Part shown: one piece after another, positions 1-5,061 of the stretch
How positions within the stretch are numbered: position 1 is the stretch's first letter
Layout of the letters: the number at the start of each line of letters is the position of its first letter
Origin: an uncultured Eubacteriales bacterium
GTDB lineage: Bacteria > Bacillota_A > Clostridia > Oscillospirales > CAG-272
Assembly (NCBI GenBank): GCA_900555345.1
Contig: USKS01000065.1
Coordinates: 1-7,479, forward strand
Direction of reading: 5' to 3'
Length of the DNA stretch: 7,479 bases
Program-made: the position numbers and the translations under genes
The notes under the pieces: generated by a model
Databases searched by the model: none
What the model was told of the DNA's origin: nothing
Seen by the model: the letters and a program-made list of their open reading frames with translations, nothing else

Positions 1-30
1 TCGGCAGCGTCAGATGTGTATAAGAGACAG
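1..30 (+). other. Residual Nextera transposase adapter (sequencing artefact)
   Basis: The first 30 bases match, base for base, the last 30 of the 33-base Illumina Nextera Read 1 adapter. Positions 12-30 are the 19-base Tn5 mosaic end AGATGTGTATAAGAGACAG. Real genomic sequence starts at 31. The artefact lies inside the reading frame of the neighbouring phosphofructokinase, so an automatic gene caller would append the false residues LCLLYTSDAA to that protein. The adapter sequence is known; that it is untrimmed contamination rather than a genuine insertion is inferred from its exact position at the contig end. Confidence 0.97.
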
Positions 31-935
31 AGATTGAGTTCTACGCTGCGGGTCTTGCAGCCTATCTTTTCTTTTATAAACATTTCAAGCGCTTTACCTG
101 TGCCGGAGAGATACTTGTGACCGAAAACATCCGCCGCGCCGCTCTGAGCGCCCTCACCCGCGTATCTGCCGTTCTCGTCGCGTACACCCTCGGATACTGC
201 TATGACCACGTTGGGATGCTTCTCAAGCGCCGCGGTGACGTCCTCCAGAAAAGCGTCAAAGCTGAAAGGCACCTCGGGCAGATATATATAATCGGGAGCC
301 GCCATACCGTTAAGACGCATAAGCCCCGCCGCGGCTGTGAGCCAGCCCGCGTCACGCCCCATGATCTCAACAATTGTAACAGCTTTTACGGTGTATACCG
401 CGCAGTCGCGGATTATTTCGGAAAGAGTTGCGGCAATATACTTTGCGGCGCTGCCGTAGCCGGGAGTATGGTCTGTGCCCGCAAGGTCGTTATCGATGGT
501 TTTGGGAACACCTATAACTCTCATATCCCAATCACTGGTCTTGAGATATTCGGTAAGCTTTGCGACGGTGTCCATGGAATCGTTGCCGCCTATATAGAAG
601 AAATAGCGGATGTCATATTTGCGAAGCAGCGCTTCAAGCTCCTTGTAAAAATCGGGGTCGTCCTCGGGACGGGGGAGCTTTTTTCTGCATGAGCCGAGAG
701 CCGCCGCGGGGGTCGACGCAAGCATGTCAAGCTTATCGGGAGCGTCGGCGAATATTTCGGAAAGGTCGACGGTGTCATCTTTCATAAAGCCGTCAATACC
801 GTTGCGCATGCCGTAAAGTTTTGTAATGCTCTCTTCTTCGAGAGCGCCTTTGATAACTCCCGCAAGAGTGGCGTTGATTGCGGCAGTGGGACCGCCGGAC
901 TGACCGACTATCGCCGCGCCTCTGAGTTTTTCCAT
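31..935 (-). CDS. pfp: 6-phosphofructokinase, pyrophosphate-dependent type (3' end missing)
   Basis: Phosphorylates fructose 6-phosphate to fructose 1,6-bisphosphate in cytosolic glycolysis. The start is ATG 935-933, with an AAGGA ribosome site 10 bases upstream. 301 genuine residues are visible. Motifs in order are GQSGGPT (11-17, N-terminal phosphate-binding loop), GGNDS (116-120), PKTIDND (144-150, with the catalytic Asp pair), MGRDAGW (192-198) and SEG (248-250), ending in the conserved TRSVELN. In this family ATP enzymes carry Gly at the fourth position of GGDG and before TIDND. Asp (GGND) and Lys (PKT) at those two sites are the established signature of PPi use, so PPi is the likely donor and the reaction would be reversible. 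Asn replaces the usual Asp at the third position of GGDD. The remaining C-terminal part, perhaps about 100 residues, is lost because the contig ends in adapter. It is divergently transcribed from spoIIAA. Family certain; donor inferred. Confidence 0.93.
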
Positions 936-974
936 GATCGTACCGTCCTTGAACTTTTATTTTATATCTTAAAT

Positions 975-1004
975 AATATAACAGCTTTGAATGTCGCCTG
1001 TCAC
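975..1004 (-). promoter_or_regulatory. Candidate sigma-A promoter for the phosphofructokinase gene
   Basis: On the minus strand GTGACA (1004-999) resembles a -35 box and TATATT (980-975) a -10 box. They are separated by 18 bases and lie 40 bases upstream of the phosphofructokinase start. The segment between 961 and 990 is AT-rich, unlike the surrounding sequence. Each box differs from consensus by one base. This is inferred from sequence match only. Confidence 0.4.
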
Positions 1005-1053
1005 TATGTCCGACGGGCAATTTTAATCGATATTGACAGATGCCTGTATATCC

Positions 1054-1280
1054 GCAATTAAATCGCAAAGCCGTGTGCCCGCAAGTGCATTTCTGCTCTG
1101 CCGTCAATGTCATATCGTGCGCTACTTTGTGCAGCACGGGCGGCATCGCCGGATATTTACAGACGAATATTTGATTGGCAATTAAACCACGAAGCAGAAA
1201 TGCTTGCTTGCAAGGGCATTTTCGCGAGGCCGTCAATGTCACATCGTGCGGCACTTTGTGCTGCACGGGCGGCATCGCCG
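1054..1280. repeat. Diverged direct repeat of about 129-base period in the intergenic region
   Basis: Two units lie in tandem. The core at 1100-1151 and its copy at 1229-1280 match at 48 of 52 bases (both start GCCGTCAATGTCA and end GGGCGGCATCGCCG). A less conserved leading part, 1054-1071 against 1178-1195, starts GCAATTAAA and matches at 15 of 18 bases. The offset shifts from 124 to 129, so the units have acquired indels. Both units are rich in hairpin-forming sequence, and GAATATTTG follows the core in each. Short open frames here (for example 1107-1313 plus, and the N-terminal half of a minus frame starting at 1275) translate the repeat and show no protein features. The structure suggests a dispersed non-coding element rather than a gene. 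I cannot tell from one locus whether it occurs elsewhere in the genome. Confidence 0.85.
1245..1267. repeat. GC-rich hairpin inside the second repeat unit
   Basis: CGTGCGGCAC (1245-1254) and GTGCTGCACG (1258-1267) form a 10-bp stem (nine Watson-Crick pairs and one G-T) around a TTT loop. The next bases form a second small hairpin, GGCGGC-ATC-GCCGCC (1268-1282). In the first unit the equivalent of the large stem (1116-1138) keeps only its five outer pairs intact, so the second unit is the better-preserved fold. There is no T-run after it, so it is not a standard intrinsic terminator. Confidence 0.75.
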
Positions 1281-1282
1281 CC

Positions 1283-1307
1283 GAATATTTGCTTAAAGCA
1301 AATATTC
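1283..1307. repeat. Near-perfect 25-base palindrome after the repeat
   Basis: GAATATTTGCTT (1283-1294) is the exact reverse complement of AAGCAAATATTC (1296-1307), with a single A between. It lies 130 bases upstream of the spoIIAA start. It could be the end of the repeat element, a cruciform-forming site or an operator for a dimeric regulator. No poly-T tract follows on either strand, so it does not look like a terminator. Function unknown. Confidence 0.7.
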
Positions 1308-1371
1308 ATGTGACAATTATAACACCCCCCCGCCTTTTCGTCAACGAAAAAATTTCATCCGACTACCGTTT

Positions 1372-1402
1372 CTGACAAAATAGGCGCGAAAATACGTATA
1401 AA
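1372..1402 (+). promoter_or_regulatory. Weak candidate promoter of the spoIIA operon
   Basis: CTGACA (1372-1377) and TATAAA (1397-1402) resemble sigma-A boxes but are 19 bases apart, longer than the ideal 17. They end 34 bases before the spoIIAA start. In Bacillus subtilis this operon is read by sigma-H with Spo0A. I see no convincing sigma-H pair (AGGAAT-like, then GAAT) here, nor a clear Spo0A box (TGTCGAA). The segment 1308-1436 otherwise contains a C7 tract (1325-1331) and a short palindrome, TTTTCG-TCAA-CGAAAA (1335-1350). Confidence 0.3.
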
Positions 1403-1420
1403 ATTAAACTGCACAACACC

Positions 1421-1427
1421 GAAAGGA
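1421..1427 (+). promoter_or_regulatory. Ribosome binding site fixing the spoIIAA start
   Basis: GAAAGGA (1421-1427) lies 9 bases before ATG 1437, a normal spacing. It directly abuts an in-frame upstream ATG at 1428, which is too close for initiation. The start at 1437 also gives a protein whose N-terminus aligns in length with known SpoIIAA proteins. Confidence 0.8.
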
Positions 1428-1436
1428 ATGACACTC

Positions 1437-1802
1437 ATGGTTTATAAAAGCGCCGACGTATATTTTACCGTCAGCAGAAATACGCTTAAATGTACTATCC
1501 GCGGAGAGATAGACCACCACTCCGCAAAGGCTATCCGCGAGGCGATTGACGCCCGCCTTACAAGCGATTCTCCGGATGCTCTCATTCTCGACATGGGCGA
1601 CGTGACATTTATGGACAGCTCGGGTCTGGGGCTCGTTCTGGGGAGATATCAAAAGGCGGCGGCGTGCGGTATACCCTTTTCGGTTTCAAGAACGGCGCCA
1701 ATTGTTCGCCGTATGTTCGACATGGCGGGGCTTGAAAGAATAATCAGCTATGATACAAATGAGAACACAAAAACTACCGGAGGACAAAATGAAAAACTGT
1801 GA
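1437..1802 (+). CDS. spoIIAA: Anti-sigma-F factor antagonist SpoIIAA (STAS domain)
   Basis: A 121-residue cytosolic STAS-domain protein. When unphosphorylated it binds SpoIIAB and frees sigma-F in the forespore. SpoIIAB phosphorylates it and the SpoIIE phosphatase (outside this window) reactivates it. Hallmarks are GEIDHH (23-28), FMDSSGLG (58-65) and RRMFDMAGL near residue 90. By alignment from memory with B. subtilis SpoIIAA, the phosphorylated serine (Ser58 there) is Ser61 here. Length is close to the family norm of about 117. The C-terminal tail is hydrophilic (NENTKTTGGQNEKL) and is partly shaped by overlapping signals: its codons contain the ribosome site and the first four codons of spoIIAB. 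It is the first gene of the operon. The DHH and FMDSSGLG motifs distinguish it from RsbV-type paralogues, and the following two genes confirm the assignment. Confidence 0.96.
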   Translation: MVYKSADVYFTVSRNTLKCTIRGEIDHHSAKAIREAIDARLTSDSPDALILDMGDVTFMDSSGLGLVLGRYQKAAACGIPFSVSRTAPIVRRMFDMAGLERIISYDTNENTKTTGGQNEKL

Positions 1803-2235
1803 AAATACTTTAAGAGTGAGCTTTGAATCGCTGTCACGCAACGAATCCCTTGCCCGTTCGCTTGCATCGGCATTCATAGCTCAGCTTGCCCCGACGGTCG
1901 CCGAGCTTGCCGATGTTAAATGCGCCGTGTCGGAGGCGGTCACGAACTGCACCGTCCACGCCTACCGCGACACCGTGGGCACGGTATACATGACCATGCG
2001 CGCGTATTCCGACCGCAGCGTGCGAATCGAGATACGGGACCGCGGCTGCGGCATCGAAGATATAGAAAAAGCAATGCAGCCGCTTTACACCACCGATACC
2101 GATGGTGAGCGCAGCGGCATGGGATTTACGGTCATGGAGAATTTTACGGACGGCGTGCGCGTTGTCAGCCGACCGGGAAAAGGAACAAAGGTATCGCTTA
2201 CAAAAAAGCTTTCACCACTCGGCTCCGATACATAA
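1789..2235 (+). CDS. spoIIAB: Anti-sigma-F factor / serine kinase SpoIIAB (GHKL ATPase)
   Basis: A 148-residue anti-sigma factor. As a dimer it binds and silences sigma-F, and it uses ATP to phosphorylate SpoIIAA. The GHKL fold is complete: N-box SEAVTN (48-53, catalytic Glu49 and Mg-binding Asn53), G1 box DRGCGI (84-89) and G2 box ERSGMGF (107-113) followed by MENF. The N-terminal LSRNESLAR carries Arg23, matching the partner-contact Arg20 of B. subtilis SpoIIAB. Length and motif spacing match the family, so it should be active. The start is ATG 1789, preceded by GGAGGA (1779-1784). It overlaps the end of spoIIAA by 14 bases in another frame, which implies translational coupling and balanced amounts of the two antagonists. 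Its stop codon overlaps the sigF ribosome site. Confidence 0.97.
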   Translation: MKNCENTLRVSFESLSRNESLARSLASAFIAQLAPTVAELADVKCAVSEAVTNCTVHAYRDTVGTVYMTMRAYSDRSVRIEIRDRGCGIEDIEKAMQPLYTTDTDGERSGMGFTVMENFTDGVRVVSRPGKGTKVSLTKKLSPLGSDT

Positions 2236-2248
2236 GGAGTGATACCGC

Positions 2249-2968
2249 GTGAGTTCATACAGCGACAATCTTACGAATATTGAGCTGTCGCAAGGCGGAG
2301 ACGAAGCCGCGACAGAGGAGCTTATCCGCACAAACTACGCCCTTGCAGCATCCATTGCGAGACGTTTTCAGGGGCGCGGCGCCGAATGTGAGGATCTTAT
2401 CCAAATAGCGCTCATGGGCATGCTCAAGGCGATACGCACATTTGACACATCCCGCGGAACGGCTTTTTCAACATATGCCGTACCTCTTATAATAGGAGAA
2501 ATACGAAAATTTCTGCGTGACGACGGACTTATAAAGGTCAGTCGGGAGAACAAGCGCAACTGCGCGATCCTCCTTCGCTGCCGTGAGGAATATATTGAGA
2601 AATGCGGACGTGAGCCTCATATCGAAGAACTGTGCGAAATTACCGGAATTGACAGAGACTCCGTGCGTCAGGCGCTTGACTGCGCGCGGCCCGTTGCTTC
2701 CCTGTCCGAGCCGCTTACCGACGACGGTGATTTTACGGTCGAAAACACGCTTGAGGACACACATGCGTCTATCGACTCAGCCGTTGAGAAAATTGCTCTG
2801 GGGGACGCTATAAAGCGCCTCGACGAGCAGTCCCGAAAGATCATTGTACTCAGATACTTCCGTGATATGTCGCAGCAGCAGGTAGCAGATATGCTGGGGC
2901 TGTCGCAGGTCAAGGTCTCGCGGGAGGAAAAAAAGATACTGTCCGCCCTGAGGCGTGATATAGTATAA
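2249..2968 (+). CDS. sigF: RNA polymerase sporulation sigma factor SigF (SpoIIAC)
   Basis: A 239-residue sigma-70-family factor that directs early forespore transcription. Region 2 holds ECEDLIQIALMGMLKAI (46-62, core-binding and -10 contacts) and FSTYAVPLIIGEIRKFLRDDG (73-93), a strong SigF/SigG-type signature, followed by KVSR (96-99). Region 3 spans about 110-150. Region 4 carries the helix-turn-helix SQQQVADMLGLSQVKVSREEKK (208-229) for the -35 element. The start is GTG 2249, chosen because AGGAG (2235-2239) lies 9 bases upstream; that site overlaps the spoIIAB stop. Position after spoIIAA and spoIIAB separates it from SigG, which it resembles. One point to note: region 4 reads VSREEKK where B. 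subtilis sporulation sigmas have a hydrophobic residue (VSRLEKK). No spoVA genes follow; a terminator does. Confidence 0.96.
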   Translation: MSSYSDNLTNIELSQGGDEAATEELIRTNYALAASIARRFQGRGAECEDLIQIALMGMLKAIRTFDTSRGTAFSTYAVPLIIGEIRKFLRDDGLIKVSRENKRNCAILLRCREEYIEKCGREPHIEELCEITGIDRDSVRQALDCARPVASLSEPLTDDGDFTVENTLEDTHASIDSAVEKIALGDAIKRLDEQSRKIIVLRYFRDMSQQQVADMLGLSQVKVSREEKKILSALRRDIV

Positions 2969-2986
2969 ACCTTCTTTAATATTGGT

Positions 2987-3018
2987 AAAACAAGGCAGCC
3001 CCCGGGCTGCCTTGTTTT
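2987..3018. terminator. Bidirectional intrinsic terminator between sigF and the ltaS-like gene
   Basis: AAAACAAGGCAGCC (2987-3000) pairs perfectly with GGCTGCCTTGTTTT (3005-3018) around CCCG, a 14-bp stem. The A-rich left flank and T-rich right flank make it work on either strand. It lies 18 bases after the sigF stop and 25 bases beyond the stop of the convergent gene, so it probably ends both operons. Confidence 0.93.
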
Positions 3019-3043
3019 GTCGATTTCAGCGTATAGGGAGAGG

Positions 3044-5053
3044 CTAATCCTCTTCTTCTGAGCTGTTTATGGGCACGTCGGACCCGGGCGCCTCGTGATA
3101 TACATACTCATTTGTGCTGCCCAGATCCACAAAGTCGTTTGTGATCTGGTGGACGGTTATCACGTCGCCGTCCGAAAGATGTGTGTCATCAAGCAGCAGA
3201 ACTCCGTCCGAAACGTATACCGTATCCTGCTTTGAGCCGTTGATCTTTACCCTGCTGCTGTGTGTAAATCGGCTGCCGATAACATAAACATCGTCACCGA
3301 TAACATTTATGCCGTCAATGGTTATATCATATATACCCATGCGCATATCCGGCGAGGTGTATCCGCCGCTCTCTCCGAGAGAAAGGCTTTTGCCGTAAAG
3401 CATATCATATTCAAGCTTTTCAAGTGCGTTCTGATAGTCGTCGTTTTTGTTGTAGTTCTGGTGCAACTTTGTGATTATACCGTTGTTGATGCCGAGCTTT
3501 GAGAGTGCATACGAATAAAGCTGATATGCCTCCAGATCGTGCCTCTCGCCTTTGGAATCAAGCTCAAAGTTTGCCCACATTACGTACTCCGTCGCATGCT
3601 TGTCCCCGATCGAAATATCGTCAAGTGTGTAGTCAAGGCTTGGCTGATGGTCGCCATAGGCGATAACTATGCACTTCTCATCATAGGCGGAAAGCCTGTC
3701 AATAAGGCGCGCGAGAAAATCGTCGGTCTCCCAAAGCTGATAGGCATAATATTCAAGCTGATGTTTGAATGCATCACTGTAATCCTTGTCAAATTCAGCT
3801 TTAATAAGCTTTTCGCCCTCCACAGGCTCCGTGGGATACTTGCCGTGTCCCTGGACAGTGACGGCAAATACAAAATCCTTTGTATCGGTAGAATCAAGCG
3901 CGTCGATTATCTGATCTTCAAGCACATAGTCCTTAACCCAGCCCATGGGATTCGTTTCGTAGCCGTACATATATTCCACAGGAGTAAACGTATCAAAGCC
4001 TATGTTCTTATAAGCTGTATTTCTGTTATAGAACGTACCGGTGTGGTTGTGGAATGCATGGGCGCTGTATCCTATCTCACGCAGATCGTAGCAGATCGTT
4101 TCGCAGTTTTTTGACTGCAATATGGTCTTGTACGGATACTCTCCCGTGCCGAAGTAGTCAAGGCACATACCCGTCAGCACTTCAAACTCTGTATTCGCCG
4201 TGCCGCTGCCCACGCCGGGTACATACAGTTTTCCGCTGAGCCACTCCTCTTTTAGCTTTGTAAAGGTAGGAACGGGGTCTTTTTCAAACTTTGCATGATT
4301 AAAATATGCGGGGTCGAGAAAAGACTCAAGCTGTATCATAATGACATTAGCTTTCGTCTCCGGCTTGTCGCTTTTGTCGCTGCCGATAGACTCAAGTATT
4401 TCGTCTATGGAATACTCGTTATAGTCCTTCGGCTCGGAAATTCCGCGGTCGAAAATACTGCGGGCAAAGCAGTATGTAAAGCCGTAGGTGTCGTAGGCGT
4501 CGTTTTTATCTTCAAAGCTGCGCGGAACTATCCCGAAAGCAGAGTAGCATATAAGAGCTGCGGCGCAGACTGCGACGGCGGCTGCGGAAAATATCGCGCT
4601 CGGTACTGCGGACACTTTGGATTTCGGCGATTTTATGCACAAAAAGACTATGCCCGCTATCGCCGAGGCTATACCGACGGCGATAAGTATGATCTCAAAG
4701 GTGTTGAGATACACGTTGACTATTGATATTCCCGTTCTGAGTATGGAAATATCGACAGCCTCAAAGGGCGCCGTGCGCGTGAACAGAAGCACGAAGTTTA
4801 CAAAACCCAGAACAAAGAAAACGAACAGCACCATGAACTGCGCGAACAGTCTTTTGGGCGCAAAATACGTCAGCGACATTGCCGCGTATATAATTATAAA
4901 ATTCAGAAAGAAAAACTGAGGATGGAGCGCGAGAAATTTGAACCCGCCCAATACGTCATGACGGGACAGCGACTCAACGAGTATCGTCATTGCAAAAGCC
5001 GCGACGGCGGAAAACACCGGCGGCTTGAAAAAGACTTTTTTCAGAGAATTCAC
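3044..5053 (-). CDS. LtaS-like membrane sulfatase-fold phosphoglycerol transferase
   Basis: A 669-residue protein of the LTA synthase / phosphoglycerol transferase family, which moves glycerol phosphate from phosphatidylglycerol onto envelope glycolipid polymers outside the membrane. About five transmembrane segments occupy the first 175 residues (roughly 13-30, 44-64, 69-92, 118-141, 152-174). The extracellular catalytic domain follows: NVIMIQLESF (236-245, metal ligand Glu243), SGTANTEFEVLTG (283-295, predicted nucleophile Thr285), HNHTGTFYNR (335-344), VQGHGKYP (400-407) and YGDHQP (466-471, metal ligands Asp468 and His469). All key residues are present. Residues about 573-640 form a beta-rich extra module ending in an acidic tail (SSEEED), longer than canonical LtaS. 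The start is GTG 5053. The best ribosome site, AAGGAG (5073-5068), lies 14 bases away and overlaps the MFS gene stop. The exact polymer made cannot be told from sequence. Confidence 0.9.
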   Translation of the reverse strand: MNSLKKVFFKPPVFSAVAAFAMTILVESLSRHDVLGGFKFLALHPQFFFLNFIIIYAAMSLTYFAPKRLFAQFMVLFVFFVLGFVNFVLLFTRTAPFEAVDISILRTGISIVNVYLNTFEIILIAVGIASAIAGIVFLCIKSPKSKVSAVPSAIFSAAAVAVCAAALICYSAFGIVPRSFEDKNDAYDTYGFTYCFARSIFDRGISEPKDYNEYSIDEILESIGSDKSDKPETKANVIMIQLESFLDPAYFNHAKFEKDPVPTFTKLKEEWLSGKLYVPGVGSGTANTEFEVLTGMCLDYFGTGEYPYKTILQSKNCETICYDLREIGYSAHAFHNHTGTFYNRNTAYKNIGFDTFTPVEYMYGYETNPMGWVKDYVLEDQIIDALDSTDTKDFVFAVTVQGHGKYPTEPVEGEKLIKAEFDKDYSDAFKHQLEYYAYQLWETDDFLARLIDRLSAYDEKCIVIAYGDHQPSLDYTLDDISIGDKHATEYVMWANFELDSKGERHDLEAYQLYSYALSKLGINNGIITKLHQNYNKNDDYQNALEKLEYDMLYGKSLSLGESGGYTSPDMRMGIYDITIDGINVIGDDVYVIGSRFTHSSRVKINGSKQDTVYVSDGVLLLDDTHLSDGDVITVHQITNDFVDLGSTNEYVYHEAPGSDVPINSSEEED

Positions 5054-5061
5054 GTTAATTA

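Larger units (their letters stand above)
936..1436. other. 501-base divergent intergenic region
   Basis: This region separates the phosphofructokinase gene (leftward) from spoIIAA (rightward). From left to right it holds the phosphofructokinase ribosome site (946-950) and candidate promoter, the two-unit direct repeat with its hairpins (1054-1282), the 25-base palindrome (1283-1307), a C7 tract, a TTTTCG palindrome (1335-1350), and the spoIIA promoter candidate and ribosome site. I see no gene: frames crossing it are repeat translations without ribosome sites. It is long for a genome whose other gaps in this window are 8-75 bases. Confidence 0.8.

Noticed and set aside
117..692. A 191-codon plus-strand frame opposite the phosphofructokinase
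   Set aside because: It is wholly antisense to a gene with all its family motifs, and has no start signal; it is a shadow of codon bias.
1033..1061. TTGACA at 1033-1038 as a plus-strand promoter
   Set aside because: At 17 bases downstream the sequence is AATTAA, a poor -10 box, and the nearest plus-strand gene starts about 375 bases further on.
793..1275. A 160-codon open frame on the minus strand
   Set aside because: Its N-terminal half is the translation of the two repeat units and its C-terminal part overlaps the phosphofructokinase in another frame. It has no ribosome site and an implausible Arg/His/Cys-rich composition.
1283..1307. Intrinsic terminator
   Set aside because: The palindrome is AT-rich and not followed by a T-run on either strand, and no gene ends next to it.
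1054..1310. CRISPR array
   Set aside because: There are only two units, they are diverged and about 129 bases apart, with no uniform short repeat/spacer pattern and no cas genes nearby.
1107..1375. Two short plus-strand frames (1107-1313 and 1175-1375)
   Set aside because: They are repeat translations (the string ALCAARAASP occurs twice) with no ribosome site and no protein-like features.
1428..1436. Upstream in-frame ATG 1428 as the spoIIAA start
   Set aside because: The ribosome site GAAAGGA abuts it, leaving no spacing; ATG 1437 has normal spacing.
3539..4114. A 191-codon plus-strand frame opposite the LtaS-like gene
   Set aside because: It is antisense to the conserved catalytic domain and lacks a ribosome site. 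The same holds for 4295-4726 and 5524-5994, opposite real genes.
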